Part shown: piece after piece, positions 13,745 to 21,979 of the stretch | Layout: each line of letters opens with the position of its first letter | How positions within the stretch are numbered: position 1 is the first letter of the stretch | Origin: DASRWT01 sp046728035 | GTDB lineage: Bacteria > Methylomirabilota > Methylomirabilia > Rokubacteriales > CSP1-6 | DNA: 25,260 nucleotides | Direction: 5' to 3' | Assembly: GCA_046728035.1 (NCBI GenBank) | Contig: JBKPDT010000025.1 | Location: 1-25,260, forward strand | Position numbers and translations under genes: made by a program | The notes under the pieces: model-generated | Told to the model about the DNA's origin: nothing | Databases searched by the model: none | The model's input: only the letters and a program-made list of their open reading frames with translations

Positions 13745-14739
13745 TGGATGACTTCGTCGGCCCGTCGCATGAGCGACTGGGGAACGGTGAGTCCAAGCGC
13801 CCTGGCGGTCTTGAGATTGACGACCAGCTCGAACGGCGGCGGCTGGTCCACTGGCACGTCGGCGGGCTGGGCGCCCTTGAAGATCCGGTCCACGTAGGTG
13901 GCGGCGCGCCGATAGAGGTCGCGCAGCTTCGGCCCGTAGGAGACGAGGCCGCCCACCTCCACGTTGGCCCGGGTGGCGTTGATGCTGGGAAGCCGGCGCT
14001 GCATGGCGAGCTCGGCGATCTGCGCGCGGTGGACGAAGCTCAGCCGGTCGGCGAGCACGTAGATGGAGTCGGCCCTCTCCCGCGCCGCCTGGTCGAAGAC
14101 GCCCTGGAGGTCGGCCGGCCCTCGCATCTCGAGCGGCAGCAGGGTGAGCTTGTGAGGCAGCGCGGCGGCCGGGATCTCGCGCGCGAGGAGCTCGCGATGC
14201 GTCCCGTTGTTGGGATTGGTGAGGACGGCCAGCCGGGAGGCCCCGGGCACCACCTCCTTGAGGAGCTGGAGCCGGCGGGCGTTCAGCACATCGGGGGCGA
14301 AGGTGGCGAGCCCGGTGACATTTCCTCCGGGCCGGGACAGGCTGCCGACGAGCTTTTGGCCGACCGGATCCGAGACCAGCAGGAAGATGATGGGGATGGT
14401 CTTGGTGGCCTCGGCGGCGGCATGCGCGGGGAGGGTGGACGAGGCGACGATCACGTCGACCTTCGCCCGGACCAGCTCCGCGGCCAGCGCGGGCAGGCGC
14501 TCGAACTGGCCTTCCGAGGAGCGCCATTCGATCACGAGGTTCCGGCCCTCGACGTACCCGTGCTTTTTCAGCCCGTCGAGAAACTCGTCGAAGAGAGGGC
14601 CTTCCGAGATCTCGAACGCGTTGGCGAGGACGCCGAGGCGGTAGGTGCGCCCCGCCGTCTGGGCGTCCGCGTCGGCGGCGAGGAAGAGGAGAACGCCCAG
14701 CATCATCCAGGAGCTCGAGCCGAGCCGCCGTCGGGCCAT
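13741..14739 (-). CDS. TrpX/PF04392-type ABC substrate-binding protein
   Basis: This is 332 residues from the ATG at 14739, with GGAGAGA about eight bases ahead; an earlier start would precede the signal peptide with 24 odd residues. A signal peptide (SSSWMMLGVLLFLAADADAQ) is followed by the ABC_sub_bind domain: YRLGVLANAFEISEGPLFDE, FLDGLKKHGYVEGRNLVIEW, DVIVASSTLPAHAAAEATKT, IPIIFLLVSDPVGQKLVGSL, RPGGNVTGLATF and, at the end, LGLTVPQSLMRRADEVI. Such periplasmic proteins bind small molecules (aromatic amino acids in TrpX) for an ABC importer. No permease or ATPase gene is adjacent, so it is an orphan that borrows a transporter or acts as a sensor. It heads the minus-strand run down to the glycosyltransferase. 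Confidence 0.92.
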   Translation of the reverse strand: MARRRLGSSSWMMLGVLLFLAADADAQTAGRTYRLGVLANAFEISEGPLFDEFLDGLKKHGYVEGRNLVIEWRSSEGQFERLPALAAELVRAKVDVIVASSTLPAHAAAEATKTIPIIFLLVSDPVGQKLVGSLSRPGGNVTGLATFAPDVLNARRLQLLKEVVPGASRLAVLTNPNNGTHRELLAREIPAAALPHKLTLLPLEMRGPADLQGVFDQAARERADSIYVLADRLSFVHRAQIAELAMQRRLPSINATRANVEVGGLVSYGPKLRDLYRRAATYVDRIFKGAQPADVPVDQPPPFELVVNLKTARALGLTVPQSLMRRADEVIQ

Positions 14740-14847
14740 CGCGCGCGTCTCTCCTTGTCGGTCCGACGAGCCTAGCCCGGAGGGGGGACAGGGGCAAGCG
14801 GTATGTGCCACGCTGGGCTATAGTAGCGGGACGCGGAGGAGGGCGCG
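14740..14847. promoter_or_regulatory. Divergent promoter region
   Basis: These 108 bases separate two genes that start in opposite directions. For the plus-strand gene a TATAGT hexamer at 14819-14824 is a plausible -10, followed by a strong ribosome site (GGAGGAGGG). No good -35 is seen at 17 bases. For the minus-strand gene only the ribosome site is clear. Confidence 0.35.
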
Positions 14848-16026
14848 ATGAGGCAGGCGGACGGGCCGGACGCCGAGTACGTGGAGCGGGCGCGAGCGCT
14901 CGCCCCGGTCCTCGAATCCTGCGCCGACCAGGTGGAGGCGGACCGCCGCCTGACCCCCGCTCTCCTGGACGGCCTGCACGCCGCCGCCCTCTTCCGCCTG
15001 CTCCTCCCGCGCTTCCTCGACGGCGGCGAGGTGGATCCCGTCACCTTCGTCACCGTCATCGAGGAGATCGCCAAGGCCGAGGGGAGCGCGGCCTGGTGCC
15101 TGTGCCAGGCCGGTGGCTGCGCGATGACCGCGGCGTATCTGAGCCCGGAGGTGGCGCGCAAGGTCTTCGGCGATCGCCGCGCCGTCCTCGCCTGGGGACC
15201 TGGGCCCGACGCGCGCGCCATCGCCGTGAACGGCGGCTACCGCGTGACCGGCACGTGGTCCTTCGCGAGCGGCTGCCGGCACGCGACGTGGCTGGGCGGG
15301 CATTGCCCGATCGTCACCGCCGCCGGCACGCCCCGGCGGCGGGCGGACGGCCGCCGGGAGGAGCGCACCATGCTCTTCCCCGCCGCGAGCGCCGAGATCG
15401 TGGACGTCTGGCACGTGAGCGGGCTTCGTGGCACCGGCAGCGACGCCTTCACCGTCGCCGATCTCTACGTTCCGCACGAGTACTCGGTCTCGCGCGACGA
15501 CCCGGCCGAGCGCCGCCAGCCCGGCCCGCTCTACTGCTTCCCCGCGGGCAGTCTCTACGCTTCGGGCTTTGCCGGGGTGGCGCTCGGACTCGGCCGGGCC
15601 ATGCTCGATGCCTTCGTGGACCTCGCACGCGAAAAGACGCCCCGCGGCGGGCGGCGCACGCTCCGCGACAACCACGTGATCCAGTCGCAGGTGGCGCAGG
15701 CGGAGGCGCGGCTCCGATCCGCGCGGATGTTCCTCATGGGCTCGCTCGACGAGATTTGGCGCGAGGTCGGGCGATCGGGCACGCTCACCCTGGATCAGCG
15801 GATGACCATCCGCCTCGCCGCCACCTACGCCATCCACCAGGCCCGCGACGTCGCGGACACCGCGTATGCCGCGGCAGGGTCGAGCGCCATCTTCACCGCG
15901 GGCGCCTTCGAGCGGCGCTTTCGCGACATCCACGCGGTGACCCAGCAGCTACAGGGCCGCCAGTCCCACTTCGAGACCGTGGGCCAGTTCCTCCTCGGCC
16001 TGGAGCCCGATATTCAGTTTGTGTAG
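14848..16026 (+). CDS. Acyl-CoA-dehydrogenase-fold flavoprotein (HpaB/HsaA-like monooxygenase branch)
   Basis: This is 392 residues with GGAGGAGGGCGCG before the ATG. The N-terminal helical domain includes RLTPALLDGLHAAALFRLLL and VDPVTFVTVIEEIAKAEGSA; then AWCLCQAGG, the flavin-domain strands (YRVTGTWSFASGCRHATWLG, VSGLRGTGSDAFTVADLYVP), and the C-terminal domain with GFAGVALGLGRAMLDAFVDL and QSQVAQAEARLRSARMFLM, ending FRDIHAVTQQLQGRQSHF. The 'WSFASGC' and 'RGTGSD' patterns and the C-terminal domain (PF08028) fit the flavin-dependent monooxygenase branch that includes HsaA-type hydroxylases better than a CoA dehydrogenase, and I do not see the usual catalytic Glu of the dehydrogenases. A separate flavin reductase would be needed; none is nearby. 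It is transcribed alone. Confidence 0.85.
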   Translation: MRQADGPDAEYVERARALAPVLESCADQVEADRRLTPALLDGLHAAALFRLLLPRFLDGGEVDPVTFVTVIEEIAKAEGSAAWCLCQAGGCAMTAAYLSPEVARKVFGDRRAVLAWGPGPDARAIAVNGGYRVTGTWSFASGCRHATWLGGHCPIVTAAGTPRRRADGRREERTMLFPAASAEIVDVWHVSGLRGTGSDAFTVADLYVPHEYSVSRDDPAERRQPGPLYCFPAGSLYASGFAGVALGLGRAMLDAFVDLAREKTPRGGRRTLRDNHVIQSQVAQAEARLRSARMFLMGSLDEIWREVGRSGTLTLDQRMTIRLAATYAIHQARDVADTAYAAAGSSAIFTAGAFERRFRDIHAVTQQLQGRQSHFETVGQFLLGLEPDIQFV

Positions 16027-16042
16027 CCGGGACGCCACCCGG
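16027..16042. terminator. Candidate short hairpin between convergent genes
   Basis: CCGGG-N6-CCCGG fills the whole 16-base gap between the stop codons of the flavoprotein gene (16026) and the small membrane protein gene (16043). There is no T-run, so it may only slow transcription. Confidence 0.3.
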
Positions 16043-16354
16043 TCAGTCCGTCCCTGCCCACCACCACTGGAAGATCAGCGCCTGGAGGAGGGACAGGATG
16101 CCCAGCACCGCGTCGTTGAGGAGGTAGAGCGAGAGGAACTCGCCGGTGAGCCCCCGCCAGGCGAGGATCGCCGCCATTCCCAGCCCGAGATTGGTGGCGG
16201 CGAACACGATGAGGAGCCCGAGGGTCTCGAGCGCCCGGGCACCGGCGCGGCGGAGGCCGCCCGGCGAGAGGCCAAGGCCGCGCGTCCCCATGAGATAAGC
16301 GCCGAGCGAGGTCGCCGCGACCAGGACCGGCAGCACGAGCTGCTCGAGATGCAT
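16043..16354 (-). CDS. Small integral membrane protein, about three spans (unknown function)
   Basis: This is 103 residues. Hydrophobic stretches lie at about residues 5-22 (QLVLPVLVAATSLGAYLMG), 42-65 (ALETLGLLIVFAATNLGLGM, AAILAW) and 72-96 (FLSLYLLNDAVLGILSLLQA, LIFQWWW). The loop between the first two is positively charged (GGLRRAGARA). I do not recognise a family. The ATG follows the stop of the YdcF-like gene after three bases and has no clear ribosome site, so it is probably coupled to that gene, and a role in the same envelope process is likely but unproven. Confidence 0.65.
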   Translation of the reverse strand: MHLEQLVLPVLVAATSLGAYLMGTRGLGLSPGGLRRAGARALETLGLLIVFAATNLGLGMAAILAWRGLTGEFLSLYLLNDAVLGILSLLQALIFQWWWAGTD

Positions 16355-16357
16355 CGA

Positions 16358-16957
16358 TCAAATCCAGCCGCGTAGACGGTAGTACACGCAGGCGGACAGC
16401 TCCGTCCCGATTTCGCGCAGCAAGTCCAGGCGGGATTCGGGGTCGCCGGGTCCGCCGCTCGCGGTGGGCGCCCCGAGGACGGTGAATCCGCGCCGCTCGA
16501 GCAGCGCGCGCGTCCGTGGCATGTCGATGGGATCGGCGACGAGCAGGACGCGCCGGACGCCGCGCGGTCGGAGGAGTCGCTCGAGCACGACGGACTCCTC
16601 GCGCGTGGTGCGGGCGCCCCGGGCGGCCATGATGCCCTCGGCGGGGACCCCCAGGCCCTGGGCGAGCCGCATGCGCGCGTCGATCTCCCGGCCGTGGCCG
16701 GAGAACACGATGAGGGGCGCGAGGCTCGTCCGGTAGAGGGAGATGGCCCGGAGCGTGCGCCGGAGCGAGCGATTGCTGAGGATCTCGTCGGGGTCGGCGC
16801 CGCCGCGGCCGGGCACCACGATGGCCTCGGCCGGGGCGAGCTCGGTCTGCCCCGCCATCCACCCGTTGAGCGTATTCGCCAGCGGCGTGAACCCGCCAAG
16901 CGTCAGGAGGGCGAGGGCGCCGGCTCCGAGCCAGCGGAGGAGCCGGGAGCCGTGCAT
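16358..16957 (-). CDS. YdcF/DUF218 (SanA-like) family protein, membrane-anchored
   Basis: This is 199 residues from the ATG at 16957; a GGAGG lies about 13 bases upstream. One membrane span (LRWLGAGALALLTLGGF) is followed by the DUF218 domain (PF02698): AEAIVVPGRGGADPDEILSN, RRTLRAISLYRTSLAPLIVF, SGHGREIDARMRLAQGLGVP and GARTTREESVVLERLLRPRG, then VRRVLLVADPIDMPRTRALL. The Arg/Thr/Glu pattern is kept, but the usual 'TSxxHMxRA' reads VADPIDMPRTRA, with Asp in place of the conserved His. Relatives are linked to envelope integrity and vancomycin tolerance at low temperature, and the biochemical activity is not settled. It is paired with the small membrane protein and divergent from the cyclase gene (102-base gap). 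Confidence 0.85.
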   Translation of the reverse strand: MHGSRLLRWLGAGALALLTLGGFTPLANTLNGWMAGQTELAPAEAIVVPGRGGADPDEILSNRSLRRTLRAISLYRTSLAPLIVFSGHGREIDARMRLAQGLGVPAEGIMAARGARTTREESVVLERLLRPRGVRRVLLVADPIDMPRTRALLERRGFTVLGAPTASGGPGDPESRLDLLREIGTELSACVYYRLRGWI

Positions 16958-17059
16958 GGGCGAGATGATGCCTCCGTGGGCACGCCCAAGGCAAGCGCGC
17001 CGCCGGTCTTGACGTCGCTGGTACCCTGACCAAGTCGAGACGATGGGGGAGTCTCCCGG

Positions 17060-20000
17060 ATGACCGCCTGCCCACGCTGCGGCCACGCGGCCCGGCCCGG
17101 CGCTCGCTTCTGCTCCGCCTGCGGCGTCCCGCTCGTCGCCGCGCCCGATCCCGCACGCTTCGGCGCTCCGCATGCCTATACGCCCGCGCATCTCGCCGAG
17201 CGCATTCGCGGCTCGCGCGCGCGGCTCGCCGGCGAGCGCAAGCAGGTCACCGTGCTCTTCGCCGATGTGCAGGGATCGATGGAGCTGCTCGCCGACCGCG
17301 ATCCCGAGGAGGCGGGGCGCATCCTCGACCAGGTTCTCGAGCAGATGATGGAGGCCGTCCACCGCTACGAGGGCACCGTGAACCAGGTGATGGGCGACGG
17401 GATCATGGCGCTCTTCGGCGCGCCCCTCGCCCACGAGGACCACGCGGTGCGCGCCTGCTACGCCGCCCTCCGCATGCAGGAGCGCATCGGCGCCTTCGGC
17501 GACGTCATGCGCCGCACCATCGGTGTGCCGCTCCAGATCCGTGTGGGACTCAACTCCGGCGAGGTGATGGTGCGCTCCATCGAGAACGACCTGTCCATGA
17601 CCTATACCGCGGTGGGCCCCACCGTGCACCTGGCCGCGCGGATGGAGCAGATGGCCAAGCCGGGTGCCATCCTCGCCACCAGCGACACCGTCGCGCTGGC
17701 GGGCGGCCGAGTCGCCACGCGCGCGCTGGGCGCGGTGCCCGTGAGGGGTCTCCAGGCGCCCATCGAGGTGCACGAGGTGACCGGCGCCGCCACCGCGCAG
17801 TCGCGCGCCCAGGCCCTCGCCGCGCGCGGGCTCACGCCCTTCGTGGGGCGCGAGGGGGACCTGGAGCGCCTCGTCGCCGCCCTCGAGGCCGTTCGCGGCG
17901 GGCCGGGCCAGGCGGTGGCCGTCGTGGGCGAAGCCGGCGTGGGCAAGTCGCGCCTCGTCGGCGAGTTCGCGCGGCGGGCGCGCGAGGGGGGCTGTCTCGT
18001 GCTGGAGGCGGCCGCCGTCTCCTATGGCCGGGCGGTGGGTCACCGGCCGGGCATCGAGCTGCAGCGCCGCTACTTCAAGATCGAGCCCGGCGACGATCCC
18101 GGGACGGTACGAGACAAGATCGCCCGGGAGGTGCGTGACCTGGATCCCGCGCTCGAGGACGGCCTGCCCGCGCTGGAATGGCTGCATGGCGTGGCCCAGG
18201 CGGGCAGCGCCTTCCTCTCCCTCGACGTCGGCGCGCGTCGGCTCCGCGCCGTCGAGGTGCTTGTGCGCCTCGTGGAGCGCGTCGCCGAGCGGCAGCCCTT
18301 CGTCATGGTCTTCGAGGATCTCCAGTGGCTCGACTCCGAAGGCCGCGAGGCGCTCGACTTCCTGGTCGAGCGTCTCCCGCCGAGCACCTTCGTGCTCGCC
18401 ACCTACCGGCCCGAGCACGACGACCGTTGGACGGGACGCCCCGGCTATTCGCGGATCCGCCTCGAGCCGTTGCGCGCCGACAGCGCGGGCGCCCTGCTCA
18501 GCGGCCTCCTCGGCCCCGCTGAGGAAACGGCGGGGATCCGGCGCCTCGTGGCCGCGCGCGCCCGTGGCAATCCGCTCTTCCTCGAGGAGTCCGTCCGCAG
18601 CCTGGTGGAGGCGGGCGTCCTCGCGGGGACGCCCGGGGCGTACCGAGTCGTGCGCGCGGCGGGCACGCTCGAGGTACCGGCCAGCGTCCGGGCCGTTCTC
18701 GCCGCGCGTGTCGATCGGCTTGGCCCCGACGAGAAGCGTCTGCTCGAGGCCGCCTCGGTGATCGGGGAGGAGGTGCCGGCCCCGCTCCTGGAGGCGGTGG
18801 TGGACGTCCCTCCCGAGGCGGTGCGCGAGGCGCTCGCGCAGCTTGGACGGGCCGAGCTTCTCACCGAGACCACCCTCTTCCCGGAAGCGGTCTACGCGTT
18901 CCGCCACTCGCTGATTCACGACGTGGCGTACGCGAGCCTGCTCCACGAGACCCGGCGCGCTCTCCACGCGCGCATCGCCCAGACCATGGAGCGCCTCTAC
19001 GAGGAGCGGCCGGGGGACCACGTCGAGCGGCTCGCCCATCACGCCTTTGCCGGCGAGCTGTGGCCGCGCGCGGTGCGCTACTGCCGCGAGGCCGGCCTCC
19101 GCGCCTTGGGGCGGCTGGCCTGCCACGAGGCGGTGGACTTCCTCCAGCGCGCCCGGGAGGCCCTCGGTCACGTGCCCGAGACCATGGAGTCGCAGGCCCT
19201 CGCGGTGGACCTCGGGTTCGACCTCGAGGCCGCCCTGATCCCGATCGGCGCCCATGCCGAGGGCCTCGCCGTGCTGCGCTCGGCGGAGGCCATCGCGGCC
19301 AAGCTCGGCGACGAGGGACGGCTCGCCCGCGCCCTGTCGTACCGGAGCAACATGCACTGGGAGCTCGGCGAGTCGGACGCCGCCCTCGAGGCGGGCGAGC
19401 GCGCGGTGGACATCGCGGAACGTGTGGAGGATCTCGCCCTCCAGGTGGTGGGCAACTACAGCATGGGCGGAGCCGTGCGCGCCCTGGGCGACTACCCACG
19501 CGCCGCCGCCTTGCTCCGCCGCAGCCTGGCCCTGCTCGACGGCGAGGCGCGGTACGAGACGTTCGGGCTGCCGGGGCTGGCCGCGGTGCTCGCGCGCAGC
19601 CATCTCGGGTGGAGCCTCGCCGAGCTGGGCGAGTTCGACGACGCCGTCGCGACCGCGGAGGAGGCCCTTCGCATCGCGGAGGCGGCCGGGCACGGCTATA
19701 GCCTCGCGCATGCCCTTCTCGGGCTGGGGGGCGTGCTGCTCCGTCGGGGCACGATGCACGAGGCCGACTCCGTGCTCGCACGCGGCCTCGCCCTCTGCGC
19801 GGAGGTTCCCGTGCTCTTCCCGCCGTTCGCCGGCGACCTCGCCGTCGTGCGGGCGCTGGATGGCCGGCTCGCCGAGGCGGTGGAGCTGGCGAGCCAGGCG
19901 GTGGCCCGCGGCGAGCGCATGGGCCGTCTCGGGCGCCTGTCGCTGATCGTCACGCATCTGGGCGAGGTTTTGGTGATCGCGGGCCGCGCCGGCGAGGCGG

Positions 20001-20344
20001 TGACGCAGGCCCGCCGGGCCCTCACGCTGGCGCGCGAGCACAAGGAGCGCGGCAACGAGGTCTACGCGCTACGCCTGCTCGCGCTGGCCCTGGGCGAAGC
20101 GCCGGCCGCCGATCTCGCGACCGCGCGCCGCCACGGCGCGGAGGCCCTCGCCCTCGCGGAGACGCTCGGGATGCGGCCGCTGGCCGCGCGCACGCATCTG
20201 GGCATGGCACGGCTCGCCCGACGGGCGGGCGACGAGGAGGCGGCGTCCCGGCATCGCGACGTCGCCGTCACGCTCTTCCAGGCAATGGGGATGACGTACT
20301 GGCGGGAGCGCCTCGACCGGGACCGCATGGCGCCCGCCGTCTAG
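17060..20344 (+). CDS. Zinc-ribbon, class III cyclase domain, AAA-type ATPase, TPR signalling protein
   Basis: This is 1094 residues. A zinc ribbon comes first (Cys4, 7, 18, 21: CPRCGHAARPGARFCSACG). The cyclase homology domain (about 60-240) has both metal aspartates, D69 in VTVLFADVQGS and D113 in QVMGDGIMALFGAP. The purine-selecting Lys expected before 'GDG' is Gln109, and the transition-state Asn of 'VGxTVNLAAR' is His190 (AVGPTVHLAAR). A linker leads to an AAA ATPase: FVGRE (261-265), Walker A GEAGVGKS (290-297), Walker B PFVMVFEDLQWLD (413-425). The last 450 residues are helical TPR-like repeats. The layout is that of large soluble STAND-type regulators. Ligand and output are unknown. 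The ribosome site GGGGGAG lies inside a small hairpin (GGGA-GTC-TCCC). Confidence 0.92.
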   Translation: MTACPRCGHAARPGARFCSACGVPLVAAPDPARFGAPHAYTPAHLAERIRGSRARLAGERKQVTVLFADVQGSMELLADRDPEEAGRILDQVLEQMMEAVHRYEGTVNQVMGDGIMALFGAPLAHEDHAVRACYAALRMQERIGAFGDVMRRTIGVPLQIRVGLNSGEVMVRSIENDLSMTYTAVGPTVHLAARMEQMAKPGAILATSDTVALAGGRVATRALGAVPVRGLQAPIEVHEVTGAATAQSRAQALAARGLTPFVGREGDLERLVAALEAVRGGPGQAVAVVGEAGVGKSRLVGEFARRAREGGCLVLEAAAVSYGRAVGHRPGIELQRRYFKIEPGDDPGTVRDKIAREVRDLDPALEDGLPALEWLHGVAQAGSAFLSLDVGARRLRAVEVLVRLVERVAERQPFVMVFEDLQWLDSEGREALDFLVERLPPSTFVLATYRPEHDDRWTGRPGYSRIRLEPLRADSAGALLSGLLGPAEETAGIRRLVAARARGNPLFLEESVRSLVEAGVLAGTPGAYRVVRAAGTLEVPASVRAVLAARVDRLGPDEKRLLEAASVIGEEVPAPLLEAVVDVPPEAVREALAQLGRAELLTETTLFPEAVYAFRHSLIHDVAYASLLHETRRALHARIAQTMERLYEERPGDHVERLAHHAFAGELWPRAVRYCREAGLRALGRLACHEAVDFLQRAREALGHVPETMESQALAVDLGFDLEAALIPIGAHAEGLAVLRSAEAIAAKLGDEGRLARALSYRSNMHWELGESDAALEAGERAVDIAERVEDLALQVVGNYSMGGAVRALGDYPRAAALLRRSLALLDGEARYETFGLPGLAAVLARSHLGWSLAELGEFDDAVATAEEALRIAEAAGHGYSLAHALLGLGGVLLRRGTMHEADSVLARGLALCAEVPVLFPPFAGDLAVVRALDGRLAEAVELASQAVARGERMGRLGRLSLIVTHLGEVLVIAGRAGEAVTQARRALTLAREHKERGNEVYALRLLALALGEAPAADLATARRHGAEALALAETLGMRPLAARTHLGMARLARRAGDEEAASRHRDVAVTLFQAMGMTYWRERLDRDRMAPAV

Positions 20345-20381
20345 CCGGGGGCGATGTTACCATGCGGGCACGGAGGCCTTC

Positions 20382-21239
20382 ATGGACGGTGCGATCAGCA
20401 GCATGGCGGAGGCCGCCCGCCTCGTGCGGGACGGCGACCGCGTGACCTATGTCGGCTACATGCGGATGGAGCCGGTCGCCTTTTTTCACGAATTGCTTCG
20501 CCAGGGTCGGCGCGATCTACACCTCGTGCTCGCCCCCTCGTCGGGCTGGGTTGCCGATCTCATGATCGGGGCGGCCGCGCTCGCCGACGTGGAGTTCTCG
20601 AGCTTGTCCTTCATGGAGTACGGATTCGCGCCAAACTTCCGCCGCCGCGCGGAGGCGGGGAGCCTCCGTTACCTCGAGCACTCCTGACCCGCTCTCATGA
20701 GCGCACTCCAGGCTGGAGTGATGAACGTCCCCTTCGTGCCGGTGCGAGGGCTCCTCGGCACCGACTACATGAAGGTCCGGCCCGACTTCCGCGCCGTCCC
20801 CAATCCCTACGATCCCCGCGAGGAGATCGCCCTGGTGCCGGCCATCGCGCCCGACGTCGCCGTCTTCCACGGCTTCACAGGCGACCGTCACGGCAACGTG
20901 GTGGCCAGCGGCAGCCTCGATGGCAAGCTCATCGCCCAGGCCTCGCGCCGGGCCATCGCCACCGTCGAGGAGGTGGTGGAGGGCGACCTGACCCGCGAGC
21001 CGCACCTGGGCGTGCTCGTCCCCGGCATCCACGTCTCCGCGGTGGTGCACGCCCCGCGCGGCGCGCACCCGACCTCCTGCGAAGGCCGCTACGCGGTGGA
21101 CGGCGAGCACGTGCGCGAGTACATCGAAGCCGCGAAGTCGGACGACACTTTCGCCAAGTGGCTCGAGCGTTACGTGTACGGAGTGCCCGACCACGCCGCC
21201 TATCTGGAGCGCGTCGGCCTGGCCGGCGCCGCTCGCTGA
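20382..21239 (+). CDS. Class I CoA-transferase A-subunit-like protein, interrupted by an in-frame TGA
   Basis: GGAGG stands just before the ATG at 20382. The first 101 codons give an alpha-subunit beginning (MAEAARLVRDGDRVTYVGYM, DLHLVLAPSSGWVADLMIG, FMEYGFAPNFRRRAEAGSLR, YLEHS), stopped by TGA at 20685-20687. The same frame continues without a break: PALMSALQAGVMNVPFVPVR, GLLGTDYMKVRPDFRAVPNP, IAPDVAVFHGFTGDRHGNVV, ending at 21239. Together these make 285 codons, a normal length for GctA/IpdA-type subunits, so one residue is replaced by TGA. An ATG at 20697 could restart the second part. Options are a nonsense mutation or base error, translational restart giving two chains, or UGA decoding. 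It pairs with the B-subunit gene two bases downstream and is 37 bases after the cyclase gene. Confidence 0.8.
20690..20720 (+). promoter_or_regulatory. Two adjacent perfect hairpins directly after the in-frame TGA
   Basis: Hairpin one is CGCTC-TCAT-GAGCG (20690-20703). Hairpin two is CACTCCA-GGC-TGGAGTG (20704-20720). They start two bases after the TGA. The second has a three-base loop beginning GG, 24 bases downstream of the TGA, within the spacing generally allowed for bacterial selenocysteine insertion elements. It could also be chance in coding DNA. Confidence 0.35.
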
Positions 21240-21241
21240 TC

Positions 21242-21979
21242 GTGGCCGGGTCGGCAGCGCCGGGGCCGAGCCGCGCCGAGGTGATGGCCGTCGCCATCGC
21301 GCGACGGCTGCATGACGGCGAGACCATCGCGGTGGGCTCGGTGTCGCCCATCCCCGCGAGCGCCTGCCTGCTCGCCAAGCGTCTGCACGCCCCGTCCGCC
21401 CGGCTCATTCTCCTCGGGAGCCGCGCCCACTTCCCGTTCAACGGGGGCGTGCAGGAGTTCTACAACTTCGCGGTGCGCGGCCGGCTCGACGTCTTTTTTG
21501 CGAGCGGGGCCCAGATCGACCAGCACGGCAACTTCAATCTCAGCGTCATCGGCGACTACGAGCGGCCGGCGGTGCGACTGCCCGGAGGGCGGGCCAACGG
21601 CATCCTCGCCTTCGTGGCCAAGCGTCTCATCCTGTTCCGGACCGAGCATAGCCGGCGGATCTTCGTCCCCAGGGTGGACTTCGTCACCGCCCCCGGCACC
21701 TCTCCCGAGGGCGTGTACCGGACGGGCGGCCTCCACGCGGTGGTCACCGATCTCTGCGTCTTCGAGTTCGACCGCGGGCGGGGCCGGCTCGAGCTCGGCA
21801 CCGTCCATCCCGGCGTCTCCCTCCAGGACGTGGAGACGCGGACGGGGTTCCCCCTTCACGCGCCCTCGCCGGTGCCCGAGACGGCGTCGCCCACCGAGGC
21901 GGAGCTGGCCCTGCTACGCGGGTCGGTGCGCGAGGAGCTCGGCGCCTTCTATCCCGAGTTCGTCAAGCAGCAGTCTTGA
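21242..21979 (+). CDS. Class I CoA-transferase B-subunit-like protein without the catalytic Glu (IpdB-like)
   Basis: This is 245 residues from a GTG at 21242, two bases after the A-gene stop. GctB-type landmarks are clear: AEVMAVAIARRLHDGETIAV, GSVSPIPASACLLAKRLHAP, FFASGAQIDQHGNFNLSVIG, GGRANGILAFVAKRLILF and RRIFVPRVDFVTAPG, ending with VSLQDVETRTGFPL. In true transferases the strand after 'APxxxI' carries the catalytic Glu (VESG in glutaconate CoA-transferase); here that stretch reads LILLGSRAHFPF, with Gly at that place. IpdB of the steroid-degrading IpdAB hydrolase also lacks this Glu, so the pair may be a ring-opening or C-C hydrolase acting on a CoA thioester rather than a transferase. 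The substrate is unknown. Confidence 0.82.
   Translation: MAGSAAPGPSRAEVMAVAIARRLHDGETIAVGSVSPIPASACLLAKRLHAPSARLILLGSRAHFPFNGGVQEFYNFAVRGRLDVFFASGAQIDQHGNFNLSVIGDYERPAVRLPGGRANGILAFVAKRLILFRTEHSRRIFVPRVDFVTAPGTSPEGVYRTGGLHAVVTDLCVFEFDRGRGRLELGTVHPGVSLQDVETRTGFPLHAPSPVPETASPTEAELALLRGSVREELGAFYPEFVKQQS

Noticed and set aside
9433..13897. Long plus-strand frames (9433-11142 and 11990-13897) opposite the minus-strand operon
   Set aside because: The minus-strand frames carry clear domains and ribosome sites. The plus-strand translations show none.
16358..20041. A 1227-codon open frame on the minus strand, antisense to the cyclase/AAA/TPR gene
   Set aside because: Only its last 199 codons (YdcF-like, from 16957) look like protein. 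The rest is Arg/Gly/His/Glu-rich low-complexity translation, the usual mirror of a GC-rich gene on the other strand.
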